From Algibacter pacificus (GTDB lineage Bacteria; Bacteroidota; Bacteroidia; Flavobacteriales; Flavobacteriaceae), in contig NZ_VOGY01000004.1 in NCBI RefSeq assembly GCF_008033385.1, positions 186,001 through 250,000 on the forward strand: a stretch of DNA of 64,000 bases, read 5' to 3'. Below are positions 17,301 through 25,830 of the stretch, in pieces; the first letter of the stretch is position 1; every line of letters begins with the position of its first letter. Position numbers and translations under genes: made by a program. Below the pieces are notes generated by a model. The model was given only the letters and a program-made list of their open reading frames with translations. It did not search any database and had not been told where the DNA came from.

Positions 17301-17334
17301 AAAATGCTCCTCTATATTTGAGGAGCATTTTTTG
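17301..17334 (+). terminator. Intrinsic terminator of the OmpA gene
   Basis: AAAATGCTCCTC pairs with GAGGAGCATTTT across a 7-nt loop and is followed by T residues. It lies 47 bp after the stop codon of the preceding gene. Confidence 0.85.
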
Positions 17335-17474
17335 TTTCTTAAAGTTATTAAAAGGCTTTTTTTAACTATCTTCTACAACAAGGAATCTGAAATAAAAACA
17401 ACTTCAGTTATTTTTTGCAAGGATTTTCAAAAGAAAAAATCTTCAACATATTACTAAATTATCTTAATTGTTAA

Positions 17475-18116
17475 TTACGCTATTAATCGTTTTTTTGTGT
17501 TTAATCTTATTATATCTATAAATTCTTCGGGACTTATATTTAAAGCGGTTAAATCAATTTCAACAATACCTTTTGTAATGGTTCCTATAATTATTTTATG
17601 TTCATTAACACTCGTGCTATTCGCTCTTAATATACCATAGTCTACAATATTATTCCAATACAGCGTATTTCCATGATATTCAATGCCGTTTTTTGTAATT
17701 GATATTTTGGTTTTGTGCTGCATAAAATATACGCGATAGGCAAGAACACTCATAAATATACACATAAATGCAAACCCAATTAAAATTTCATTTTTAACAG
17801 TTGCGTTTATTATATCACTATAATTTACGAAGAAAACATATAGCCCCGCTAGGCACATTAGAATTAAAATTGCTTTATCAAAAGCGATATCATTTTTGAA
17901 ATTTAAATTATGGGTTTGGGCAACTGACTTAAATTTTGAATTTCTAGAGTTGGTTGGTTTAACAAATGAAGATTCTGTAAAAAACTTCTCAAAATTATTA
18001 GTCGCATAGTTCTCGTTAATTTCATTCTTAAACCTATTCTGATATTTTTCAAATTCAGATTTATCTAGATCAAAAAAGGTACAATGATCATTAAAATCTG
18101 CAATATTATTAGTCAA
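17475..18116 (-). CDS. Hypothetical two-helix membrane protein
   Basis: A 213-residue protein with a hydrophilic N-terminal 80 residues, two adjacent membrane helices (about 83-98 and 109-128), and a C-terminal beta-rich region with TKNGIEYHGNTLYWNNIVDY. That last part resembles the PH-like/YcxB-type domain of small bacterial membrane proteins, in which a strand-rich module follows paired helices. No ATG is available: the frame opens with TTG at 18116 (TNNIADFND), and no ATG exists upstream before a stop. Function unknown; neighbours give no clear context. Confidence 0.65.
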   Translation of the reverse strand: MTNNIADFNDHCTFFDLDKSEFEKYQNRFKNEINENYATNNFEKFFTESSFVKPTNSRNSKFKSVAQTHNLNFKNDIAFDKAILILMCLAGLYVFFVNYSDIINATVKNEILIGFAFMCIFMSVLAYRVYFMQHKTKISITKNGIEYHGNTLYWNNIVDYGILRANSTSVNEHKIIIGTITKGIVEIDLTALNISPEEFIDIIRLNTKKRLIA

Positions 18117-18275
18117 AGCACAAACAAGTCCTTTTTTTAAATTATTTTTCCTATTTATACAAATTTTACAAAATGATCAATGATATGCTCTATTCACTAG
18201 GTTTTCATCAAATATTTCAATTGATATAACAATATGTTATTCAACTTTTATTAAAAAACAAACTATACCACCAAA

Positions 18276-19403
18276 CTATCGCGCTCTATAAACGTATTCT
18301 GGATATGTTGCCACTTTCTTTTCTATCTTAACACCGTACTCTTCAAGGTTGGTGCTCATAAACTCAAAATATTTGTAATGAATTTGCCAATCGTGTAATG
18401 TGCTATCGGCTTCATAATTTTCATTCACAATAATAGGTCTTTCTAGTAAGTTAGACAATTGATAAAACACATCGTTAAAAGATACATTATCGGCCTGAAT
18501 ATCAGAATCTCCAATTAAATATTTTGGATTACCCACCCCCCATTCTATCTGGTTGGTATCCCAAAAGTTGGGATTATCAATATTTAAAAAGAATACTTCA
18601 CCTTCTTTCTCAAATATTTTTTCTTTCAGTTTTAAAGCTCTAGAAATATAAGTTTCTTTGTTTTCAAAGGCTTTAGAACCTTCTTCAAAAGACATTTTAT
18701 AATATTTATTCACCTCTGTTGGAATTTTAATTTGCGCCTTATTGCAATGGAGTGCATAAGCCAAAATATCCTGTAAACGCCCTTCAATTTCTAAAAAACC
18801 ATGTTTGGTTACCATTTGGATACCAGAATTTATTTCTGGATCTACATCCAATTCTAAAACACTAAAAGACTTACGTTTATTATCATCATTATCAACAACA
18901 ACCTCTTGCTTATATGCTTCTAACTTAAAAAAGTTTTCTATGGATATTGTTGTTTTATTTGCACGCAAATAACTAGCTATATCATATGATTTTAATTCAG
19001 CCGCATGTCCTTCCCAAAGTTTTTTACCTTCAGCATTAAATAAAATACCGTAAGGCAAGGTTGATATGTTATTTTTAGCAAAGGTTTCTCCTTCAAAATC
19101 TATTCCTACCGCAAGCCCCATAGTGTTCTTGGCCATAAAACGATTAACAACATCTTCATTTTCCTTGGTTAAGGATAGGATATAAAAATTTTCTGGAAAC
19201 TGTTTTTGTAACGATTCCAAATATTTTGAAACATGGATACAAGGTCCGCACCAAGTGGCCCAAAAATCGATAAAATACAGGGCATTATCTTCAGTTGTTG
19301 CAATTGAAGATTCTTTTATTTTATTAGAAATATGTATTTGCCCAAAAAAGAGAGAGGGAATTAACACAAAGAGTAAGTAAAGTAATTGTTTTTTTATTTT
19401 CAT
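18276..19403 (-). CDS. Secreted thioredoxin-like protein
   Basis: A 375-residue exported protein with a TlpA-like thioredoxin domain in its first half. A signal peptide (KKQLLYLLFVLIPSLFFGQ) is followed by FIDFWATWCGPCIHVSKYL with the redox-active WCGPC, and cis-Pro motif STLPYGILF. Residues about 180-375 form a second region without a recognised motif. The frame can extend 19 codons upstream, but ATG at 19403 is chosen because it places the signal peptide at the N-terminus. Such proteins act in periplasmic thiol redox or extracellular protein maturation. It is flanked by unrelated genes. Confidence 0.85.
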   Translation of the reverse strand: MKIKKQLLYLLFVLIPSLFFGQIHISNKIKESSIATTEDNALYFIDFWATWCGPCIHVSKYLESLQKQFPENFYILSLTKENEDVVNRFMAKNTMGLAVGIDFEGETFAKNNISTLPYGILFNAEGKKLWEGHAAELKSYDIASYLRANKTTISIENFFKLEAYKQEVVVDNDDNKRKSFSVLELDVDPEINSGIQMVTKHGFLEIEGRLQDILAYALHCNKAQIKIPTEVNKYYKMSFEEGSKAFENKETYISRALKLKEKIFEKEGEVFFLNIDNPNFWDTNQIEWGVGNPKYLIGDSDIQADNVSFNDVFYQLSNLLERPIIVNENYEADSTLHDWQIHYKYFEFMSTNLEEYGVKIEKKVATYPEYVYRAR

Positions 19404-19494
19404 TATAATTAATCTTAAGCTTGAATCTACTTTTAAATATCTATTAAACATAGATAACAATTATTATGCTAAAATAGTATTTTAAAAAAATAGA

Positions 19495-19523
19495 TTGGTT
19501 TTCAATCCTAAAATATATCTTTG
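19495..19523 (+). promoter_or_regulatory. Promoter of the DUF4197 gene
   Basis: TTG at 19495-19497 and TATCTTTG at 19516-19523, separated by 18 bp, match the Bacteroidota housekeeping promoter (TTTG, about 19 bp, TAnnTTTG). The -7 box ends 23 bp before the ATG. Confidence 0.7.
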
Positions 19524-19546
19524 TTTATAATTTATAACTATATATT

Positions 19547-20254
19547 ATGATACGTAAAGTTCTCGTTTTCTTATTTCTTTTTAATCTTACCGGTTGTGCC
19601 GAGCTTCAACAAGTTGTTAACCAATTACCACAAACAAGCGGTGTTTTAAGTAATGCTGATATTGCTTCTGGATTACGCCAAGCTCTAGAACTTGGAATTA
19701 ACAAACAGGTTACTAAATTAACACAAAAAGATGGTTTTTTAAACAATGATTTGGCAAAAATTATGTTACCCGACGAATTACAAAAAGTAGATAAAACCCT
19801 TAGAGATATAGGTTTAGGAAGTCTTGCTGATGAAGGTTTAAAAATATTAAATAGAGCTGCTGAAGATGCTGTAAAAGAAGCCACTCCTATTTTTGTAAAT
19901 GCTGTAAAAGAAATCACTTTTGCCGATGCAAAAAACATATTACTTGGTAGCAACGATGCTGCAACTCAATATTTAACTTCTAAAACACAAACGGCACTTT
20001 ACGATAAATTTAACCCCGTAATTAAAAGTTCTTTTAGTAAAGTGGGTGCCGATCAAGTTTGGAATAATTTAATTACGAAATACAATACCATTCCGTTTAC
20101 AAAAAGTGTAAATCCAGATTTAACAGATTATGTAACAGCACAAGCTTTAAAGGGTGTATATGCTATGATTGCGGTTGGAGAGGCTGAAATTCGTACCAAA
20201 GTAGGCGCTAGATCGACTGCTTTATTACAAAAAGTTTTTGCCTTACAAGACTAA
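19547..20254 (+). CDS. DUF4197 lipoprotein
   Basis: A 235-residue lipoprotein: the signal ends LFNLTGCAELQ, with the acylated Cys at about 17. The rest is the DUF4197 domain, recognisable from SNADIASGLRQALELGI, the LPDELQKVDKTLRDIG helix, FADAKNILLGSNDAATQYL and the end QALKGVYAMIAVGEAEIR. It is mainly helical and should sit on the periplasmic side of a membrane. The family is widespread and has no assigned function. The gene has its own promoter and terminator and appears to be a single transcription unit. Confidence 0.88.
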   Translation: MIRKVLVFLFLFNLTGCAELQQVVNQLPQTSGVLSNADIASGLRQALELGINKQVTKLTQKDGFLNNDLAKIMLPDELQKVDKTLRDIGLGSLADEGLKILNRAAEDAVKEATPIFVNAVKEITFADAKNILLGSNDAATQYLTSKTQTALYDKFNPVIKSSFSKVGADQVWNNLITKYNTIPFTKSVNPDLTDYVTAQALKGVYAMIAVGEAEIRTKVGARSTALLQKVFALQD

Positions 20255-20274
20255 TATTTATACACGAAATATAA

Positions 20275-20317
20275 AATTCGAATGCAATTTAAGTTGTATT
20301 CGGATTTTTTTTTTTCA
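20275..20317 (+). terminator. Terminator of the DUF4197 gene
   Basis: AATTCGAATGCAA pairs with TTGTATTCGGATT across a 6-nt loop (one G-T pair and one end mismatch) and is followed by ten or more T residues. Confidence 0.8.
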
Positions 20318-20428
20318 AATTACAATAAAAAAAAGCAATAATTAAAGACAAACGGTTTTTAAAGTAAGAAAAACAATAATTAAATAAAAAAGTGTATATT
20401 TATTACTACTAACTTTTTTACAACCACC

Positions 20429-20623
20429 ATGAACAGAATTGACAGCCTTAGAACCACTGAAAATCGATTAAACCAGCGTTATAAAGCCTTGGTTGAGCAA
20501 GCCTATAACTTTCGACATACCGATCCTGCCTTAAGTGATATTTTTGAATATAAATCTATAAAATTACTAAATAAACTAAACCGGCTAAAATATCTAGTTC
20601 GAGATGTACCGGTGCAAATTTAA
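20429..20623 (+). CDS. Small helical protein, unknown
   Basis: A 64-residue, highly charged protein without signal or membrane segment, predicted all helical (LNQRYKALVEQAYNFR, YKSIKLLNKLNRLKYL). It resembles short flavobacterial helical-hairpin proteins of about 60 residues, but I cannot name a family with confidence. ATG at 20429 is preceded by a plausible TATATTTATTAC stretch. The frame is well conserved in composition with its neighbours, and no other gene fits the interval between the DUF4197 terminator and apbE. Confidence 0.55.
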   Translation: MNRIDSLRTTENRLNQRYKALVEQAYNFRHTDPALSDIFEYKSIKLLNKLNRLKYLVRDVPVQI

Positions 20624-20688
20624 CATTAATTACGATTAAGAAAAACGTCTTTTGATTGCCCTTTAAAATAGAAATCTATAAATAAGTA

Positions 20689-21684
20689 TTACTCCAAAAA
20701 CCCATTCAATGCTAGAGTTTCTAATTCTGAATTTTCATTTTCAAAAATTAAAAACACTTTAAGCTCTGGGTGATTTTTTAAAAATAATTTGATGTTTTCT
20801 ATCCCCATGGCTTTAAACGCCGTAGCATAGGCGTCGGCTGTCATACAATCATTGGCTATAACAGAAATACTTAACAAATTGGTTTTACTCGGGTAGCCAG
20901 TTTTGGTATCAATGATATGTGCGTAACGGTTTCCTTTTTCATCTACTTTATATTTTCTATAAGTTCCCGATGTTGCCATGGCTTTATCGTTTAGAAAAAT
21001 AACTTTATTTATAGATTGTGTGCCGTTAAAATTAGGATTTTCTACACCTACTCTCCAAGGCTTTTTACTATCTAAATTCGAACCTCTTGCCCGAAGTTCT
21101 CCTCCAATATCGATAAGGTAATTTTTTATTTTTTTTCGTTCCAAAAACTCCCCAACAACATCTACCCCATACCCTTTTGCTATGGCATTAAAATCGATAA
21201 AGGTACCTACTGGTTTAATAATACTGTCTCCAACCAACTTTACTCGATCCAAACCTACAGATTGCATTAAATGTTCAATTTTAAGGCTATCTAAATCTAC
21301 TATTTTCCCCTGTGGACCAAAATCCCATGCATTAACTACCGCGCCAATAGTAGGGTCGAAAGCACCATTTGTGGCTTTAAAAATAATTTTAGAATTTAGG
21401 TATACCTTTTTAAAATGCTCGTCTACCGCTACAGATTCATTTCTATTTAATTTTGAAATATCGGAGTCTTTTTGGTAAGTAGACATCGATTTATTAATTA
21501 TAAAAAACAAGCTATCCAGTTCTTTTTGGTAATTAATTTCCGAACTATAGGTCACTTGATAAAACGTTCCAAATACAGAACCTTGTAATAAGGTATTTTG
21601 TTTTTCAGTTAATGTTTTAGAGGTTTGATTTTGCTTACAGGAAGCAAACAACAGGATACCTAGTAAAAAATACAGGTTTTTCAT
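20689..21684 (-). CDS. apbE: FAD:protein FMN transferase
   Basis: Attaches FMN covalently to Thr in D-x-x-(S/A)-G-x-T motifs of extracytoplasmic flavoproteins such as NqrB and NqrC. The 331-residue lipoprotein (LLFASCKQN, Cys at 16) has the ApbE features GTFYQVTYSS, the STYQKDSDISKLN segment, GTFIDFNAIAKGYGVD, NYLIDIGGELRARG and HIIDTKTGYP near the Mg2+/FAD site, and MTADAYATAFKAMG. It directly abuts the upstream gene at 21685-22062, so the two are cotranscribed. Its main clients here should be NqrB and NqrC, encoded about 8 kb away on the same strand. Confidence 0.93.
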   Translation of the reverse strand: MKNLYFLLGILLFASCKQNQTSKTLTEKQNTLLQGSVFGTFYQVTYSSEINYQKELDSLFFIINKSMSTYQKDSDISKLNRNESVAVDEHFKKVYLNSKIIFKATNGAFDPTIGAVVNAWDFGPQGKIVDLDSLKIEHLMQSVGLDRVKLVGDSIIKPVGTFIDFNAIAKGYGVDVVGEFLERKKIKNYLIDIGGELRARGSNLDSKKPWRVGVENPNFNGTQSINKVIFLNDKAMATSGTYRKYKVDEKGNRYAHIIDTKTGYPSKTNLLSISVIANDCMTADAYATAFKAMGIENIKLFLKNHPELKVFLIFENENSELETLALNGFLE

Positions 21685-22062
21685 TTAGTTTAAATTCGTG
21701 TCTAATACCTGAATACCGTTATACTCCATAAGGTACTCTTCATTTAAATATAAATTTTCATTTTCACCATTTAAACTCCCAATACCAACTCCTGCGTAGA
21801 GTACTTTGGCATCGTTTTCACGGGCGTGTTTTTTAAAACTTTCCATCCAAACTACGTCGTAATTGTTAGGATTTTCTGGAAGAATAACGGCCCTAACAAT
21901 AACAAAAAAATACTGTTTGGTTTTGTCCATACAAACAAATTGTGGGTGTTTTTTTAGTTTACTATTTATGGCAATAAACTCAAAACCGCGTTGTTCTAAG
22001 TCTTTTCCAACGTGGTTCATGGCCAAATTATGAAGTTCTTGTTTTGATAGTGGTTTACTCAT
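21685..22062 (-). CDS. ApbE-linked small protein (often mislabelled NqrF-like)
   Basis: A 125-residue cytosolic protein with a mixed alpha/beta pattern: FEFIAINSKLKKHPQFVCMDKTKQYFFVIVRAVILP, then VVWMESFKKHARENDAKVLYAGVGIGS. It has no Cys cluster or NADH/FAD motif, so the database label NqrF subunit that I recall for this family is unlikely to be right. The stop codon is followed at once by apbE. In other flavobacteria I recall this gene with apbE next to nqrF, suggesting a role with Na+-NQR maturation. It could be an endonuclease-like fold; function unknown. Confidence 0.7.
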   Translation of the reverse strand: MSKPLSKQELHNLAMNHVGKDLEQRGFEFIAINSKLKKHPQFVCMDKTKQYFFVIVRAVILPENPNNYDVVWMESFKKHARENDAKVLYAGVGIGSLNGENENLYLNEEYLMEYNGIQVLDTNLN

Positions 22063-22242
22063 AATACAAAAATAAAATAAATGTTCTGATTAATGATGAC
22101 ATTTTTAAACTGTTTCGATGTAGTGTAAATAACCATAAAACCAAAATCATGTAAAAGCAACAAAAATTACGCTATCCAGCTATAATTTACCTTATAGCTT
22201 TTCAAAAAAAATAAAAAATCACACGAATTAAAACCTAACAAA

Positions 22243-22368
22243 ATGAAAAAAGTCCATGTAATAACCATTGCTATTTTAACTGTAATTTTCACAGCGAATG
22301 CTCAAGATATAAAAATAGGCGCTAAAGCAGGGTTGAAATTTGGCAAAAGAATATTCGCAATTATTTAA
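22243..22368 (+). pseudogene. N-terminal fragment of an outer-membrane beta-barrel protein
   Basis: ATG at 22243 opens a 41-codon frame beginning MKKVHVITIAILTVIFTANA, a clear signal peptide, and continuing QDIKIGAKAGLKFG. That is the usual mature start of PorT-like outer-membrane barrels (AQ-x-(I/V)KIGAKAGLNFA). After about ten residues the barrel sequence stops and the DNA becomes the C-terminal part of a CHAT gene in another frame, reaching a stop at 22366. The rest of the barrel gene is missing, so this is one side of a deletion junction near 22330-22345. Confidence 0.7.
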
Positions 22369-22984
22369 TGGAACGTTCTTTATTAATGAAAACGCCTCGA
22401 AACAAATATTTAAAAATGAAGCCAACGAACATAAAATCATTCATATTGGCACACACGCAGAATCTAATAATATATCGCCCGAATTATCGCGATTGATTTT
22501 TGCAAAAAATAGTCCTGAAGAAGACAATTCACTTTACACCTATGAGATTTACAATGAAAACCTAAATGCCAATCTAGCAATTTTAACCGCTTGCGAAACC
22601 GGAAAACCCAGCTATCAGGCAGGAGAAGGTATGATATCGTTAGCTCATGCTTTTAACTATGCAGGCAGCGAAAGCATTCTAACCAGCCTTTGGAAAATTG
22701 ATAAAAAATCGAGTGCCGAAATTATTGAATTATTTTTTAAAAATATTAAACAAGGTTTACCAAAGAACAAAGCATTGCAACAAGCAAAATTACACTATAT
22801 CTCATCAGCTGAAGGCAGAACGGTAAGACCTGAATACTGGGCTGGTTTAATTTTAATTGGAGATACCGCACCTATTAATTTGAATTCTTCTTCAAACCTA
22901 AATTGGTGGTATTTTGTTTGTGCCGCGTTCGTCATTCTAATTGTTTTTTTCGTTCTTAAAAAACGAAACCAACACAAAAACTAA
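22340..22984 (+). pseudogene. Truncated CHAT-domain protein (C-terminal part)
   Basis: The frame from 22340 encodes about 214 residues that form most of a CHAT (caspase-like) protease domain, with the catalytic His (IIHIGTHAE, residue 39) and Cys (LTACETG, residue 85). QAGEGMISLAHAFNYAG and PEYWAGLILIGD follow, then a C-terminal membrane helix (about 190-206) and a basic tail. Family members usually carry long N-terminal TPR repeats; these and any proper start are gone, and an in-frame TGA lies just before the nominal TTG. The 5' part is fused out of frame to a porin fragment. The catalytic pair is intact, so residual expression cannot be excluded. Confidence 0.7.
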
Positions 22985-23128
22985 AATTATAGTACAGTTT
23001 TCTTTAAAATCGACCATACTGTTTTCGCTTTTATAGTATGCTCACTGCTGTTGGGCACTATTTTGATTCGATATAAAAATACCTGCAACATTTTCACATA
23101 AAAAAGGAATTGATTTTGTTTTTATTTA

Positions 23129-23875
23129 TCAGTTTTTCAAATTATTTAAAAAATCTTGTCGCCTATTCCTTGAAACTGGAACTTTATGATTTTCAGATAA
23201 AATAAGATAACCTTCATTTAAATATTTTTCAATATAACTTAGGTTTACAAAATAAGATTTGTGTACCAAATAAAAATCGCTATTATCAAGTAACTTACTA
23301 AAATGCCCGATACTATGAGAACTTAACATAGGCTTTCTATTTATAAAATGAATTTTGGTATAGCCTTCGACGCCTTCGCAAAAAATAATATCCACCATTT
23401 TAACAAATTCTAACCCGTCTTGCGATGGTATAACTATTTTTTTATTCTGAAAAGTTTGTACCCCGAGATTTTCAATAAGTAATTTGTTTTTTGCGAGGGC
23501 TGTTTTTTCTTCAATATTTTTTGAGGCATTTTTAACTGCTGCTACCAAATCGGCATTATCAATAGGTTTTACTAGGTAACCAATAGCACAATGTTTAATA
23601 GCGTCTATGGCATAATCGTTAAATGCTGTGGCAAAAATAATTTCAAAATTGGGTTCCGAAAACTGTTGTAAAACATCAAACCCATTTAAATCTGGCATGG
23701 CAATATCTAAAAAAATGAGCTGTGGTTCTAGCTTTTTTATAAGCGCCACACCTTCTACAGGACTTTGTGTTTCGGCTATAATTTCTATATTGGGACACAA
23801 GCGTTCTATCTTATTTTTTAAAATAGCTAAGGCTTTGCGTTCATCGTCTATCAGTATGGTTTTAATCTTCATCAT
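23129..23875 (-). CDS. LytTR-family response regulator
   Basis: Two-component response regulator of 248 residues. The receiver domain (about 3-120) has the acidic pair DD at 10-11, phospho-acceptor Asp57 (LIFLDIAMPD) and Lys in YLVKPID. The LytTR DNA-binding domain (about 145-245) shows VDIIFCEGVEGYTKIHF and FYLVHKSYFVNLSYI. It overlaps the upstream kinase gene by 14 bp, so the two are translationally coupled. It is the last gene of a four-gene operon. LytTR proteins bind pairs of short direct repeats; a candidate pair is seen at 26730-26764. Confidence 0.93.
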   Translation of the reverse strand: MMKIKTILIDDERKALAILKNKIERLCPNIEIIAETQSPVEGVALIKKLEPQLIFLDIAMPDLNGFDVLQQFSEPNFEIIFATAFNDYAIDAIKHCAIGYLVKPIDNADLVAAVKNASKNIEEKTALAKNKLLIENLGVQTFQNKKIVIPSQDGLEFVKMVDIIFCEGVEGYTKIHFINRKPMLSSHSIGHFSKLLDNSDFYLVHKSYFVNLSYIEKYLNEGYLILSENHKVPVSRNRRQDFLNNLKN

Positions 23876-24671
23876 TTATATTCTGACTAAATTTTAAAGT
23901 GACTTTTGTACCTGATTTTTCTTCGCTTAGCGATCGATCTTCAATTTTGTAATCCACATGCCATAAGCCTCTTTGATTTAAAAAGTGCAAGCGTTCGGCT
24001 AATACTGCTGAAGAATGCGACTCGTTTTCCTTTAAAATATTATGGTTCAATTTCTTTGCTTGTTTAATACCTATCCCATCATCAATAACCAAAACTTCAA
24101 AACTACTTTCTGATAAATAATTAAAATGAATGATAACGCTTCCAGTCCCTTTTTTATTAAACAATCCATGATTTATGGCATTTTCAACTAAGGGTTGAAT
24201 AATCATCGTTGGTATTTGAAAATCATCGGGATCTAATTCAGAATCTACAATGATTTGGTATTCTAGCTCTTCTTCAAAACGCAACTTTTCTATTTGAAGA
24301 TAATTTTCTAAAAGGCTAATTTCTTCACTTACTCTAATATATTGTTTTCTTGAAAATTCGAAAAATTGCCGCATCAATTTTGAAAACTTAGCTAAATAAT
24401 CTTCCGACGTTTCAACATCATTTTGCTGAATATAATATTGAATAGCATTCAATGAATTATGTACAAAATGTGGATTCATTTGTGCTCGCAAGGCTTTTAG
24501 CTCTAACTCATGTTGCTTTTTTTGATTCTCTAATGCCGATTCTAAATTTTCATTGATTAGCTTATTTTTTCTATTGGTAAATACCACAAATAAAAATACT
24601 AAGGCGAGCACTACTAAAAGCGTAATGAAAAAAATAATGATAAAAATGGAGTTTATTTCTTCCTTAAACAT
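23862..24671 (-). CDS. LytS-type sensor histidine kinase
   Basis: A 269-residue kinase with one N-terminal transmembrane helix (about 8-31), a short coiled coil (about 40-60), the His_kinase domain (AQMNPHFVHNSLNAIQYY, phospho-acceptor His68) and a HATPase_c domain with PTMIIQPLVENAINHG (N box) and VIDDGIGI (G1 box). It has no extracellular sensor domain of its own. The preceding gene encodes a multi-helix membrane protein and overlaps it by 19 bp, which suggests that the neighbour supplies the sensing module. It pairs with the LytTR regulator that follows. Confidence 0.93.
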   Translation of the reverse strand: MFKEEINSIFIIIFFITLLVVLALVFLFVVFTNRKNKLINENLESALENQKKQHELELKALRAQMNPHFVHNSLNAIQYYIQQNDVETSEDYLAKFSKLMRQFFEFSRKQYIRVSEEISLLENYLQIEKLRFEEELEYQIIVDSELDPDDFQIPTMIIQPLVENAINHGLFNKKGTGSVIIHFNYLSESSFEVLVIDDGIGIKQAKKLNHNILKENESHSSAVLAERLHFLNQRGLWHVDYKIEDRSLSEEKSGTKVTLKFSQNINDED

Positions 24672-25273
24672 AAAAAGCTAATTGTAAAAAACCCGTACAT
24701 AATAATATTTAATAACATAATTGCAAATAGATAATCGGCACCCTTGATTTTAATATATGGCATTAATAATTGTAAAGGTAAAAATCCTAAATAGAATATT
24801 AACAGTCCTGTAACTAACCAAAATTGCTGCTCGGTTTTAAAGGTAATAACTCGACTGCTATTTAGTAATTCTGAAAAATAAAGCGTTGAACATATTAAAA
24901 CTAAAACCGTAATTGTGGTTAATGGAATTCGCCAAAGACCTAAAAAAAAACGCTCTTGAAACAAAGCTAAAACTATAGAAATAAAAAATAATAACCCAAA
25001 TGCTAATATTAGTTTTTTATAACTTAAAATTTGATAAAACCAATACAGATAAAAGCTACCAGAAATTACCGTAAACATATTATACACCCAGTAACTTTTA
25101 ATATGGCACATAGACACACAAACTACGGCAGCAACCTCTGTAAAAACCACAAAAGCCAAGAATCCTAAAAAACCGCGCTGAGGCGTATTTTTATATTTAT
25201 GCCATAACAAAACAGCAACTATAAAAGCCAACGCTTGAAAAGACCATAATATAATTCTTGTTGTTGTAAACAT
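24653..25273 (-). CDS. Multi-pass membrane protein of the LytS/LytT operon
   Basis: A 206-residue protein with six or seven hydrophobic helices (ALAFIVAVLLWHKY, FLGFLAFVVFTEVAAVVCV, YLYWFYQILSY and others) and hardly any soluble part. Its layout resembles the multi-helix N-terminal sensor regions of 7TM-type histidine kinases, here detached as a separate gene. It overlaps the kinase start by 19 bp and starts 4 bp after the lipoprotein gene. I infer that it is a membrane sensor or partner of the kinase. No binding motif is recognised. Confidence 0.75.
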   Translation of the reverse strand: MFTTTRIILWSFQALAFIVAVLLWHKYKNTPQRGFLGFLAFVVFTEVAAVVCVSMCHIKSYWVYNMFTVISGSFYLYWFYQILSYKKLILAFGLLFFISIVLALFQERFFLGLWRIPLTTITVLVLICSTLYFSELLNSSRVITFKTEQQFWLVTGLLIFYLGFLPLQLLMPYIKIKGADYLFAIMLLNIIMYGFFTISFLCLRKK

Positions 25274-25277
25274 ATAG

Positions 25278-25757
25278 TTAATCTAGTTCTTCTGGTTCCT
25301 CGCCCGCCGTGCCATAATTTAAACATTCAATATTTGAACTATTTTTATTCCTTGATCCGGCAGACCGTGTGATTTCTTCAGAATGTGTTGGAGCGAAAAA
25401 CATAGTGGTTTCAATCTTGCCTTTTTCCTTTACCGCTCCTAAATAAACTCGTAAACCTAAATTACTATATCCTTGTTTTTTAGATGTTTCTCTAACATAA
25501 TGAATATAATTTTCTAATTCATCTATATCAAACCATATTTCTCGGTTTAATTTTACAGGTATCTTACTATCCAATAAGGTATCTTTTATAATATTATATA
25601 CTGCTGCTTTATACAATTCTTCTTTAATATTTGCTACTTTATTACTAATAAGTCCTTTTGGTTTTTCATATTTATATTCCTCTATTTTGCTACAAGCATT
25701 AAAACTAACCATTAAAAATATGGTTACTATTGGTAATACAATTTTTGTAATTTTCAT
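25278..25757 (-). CDS. Hypothetical lipoprotein, first gene of signalling operon
   Basis: A 159-residue lipoprotein (TIFLMVSFNACSKIEEY, Cys at about 22) with a mature alpha/beta region: REIWFDIDELENYIHYVRETSKKQGYSNLGLRVYLGAVKEKGKIETTMFFAPTH split over the centre. The stop is 4 bp before the membrane-protein gene, and the next three genes overlap in series. This makes a lipoprotein, membrane protein, kinase, LytTR regulator operon. It could be a periplasmic ligand-binding partner of the sensor. No family recognised. Confidence 0.75.
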   Translation of the reverse strand: MKITKIVLPIVTIFLMVSFNACSKIEEYKYEKPKGLISNKVANIKEELYKAAVYNIIKDTLLDSKIPVKLNREIWFDIDELENYIHYVRETSKKQGYSNLGLRVYLGAVKEKGKIETTMFFAPTHSEEITRSAGSRNKNSSNIECLNYGTAGEEPEELD

Positions 25758-25830
25758 AAATAATCGATTTTAGTTAATTCTGTTTATAAATATAGTTTTT
25801 AATATTTGTTTTCTAAAAATAGCCTACTAA

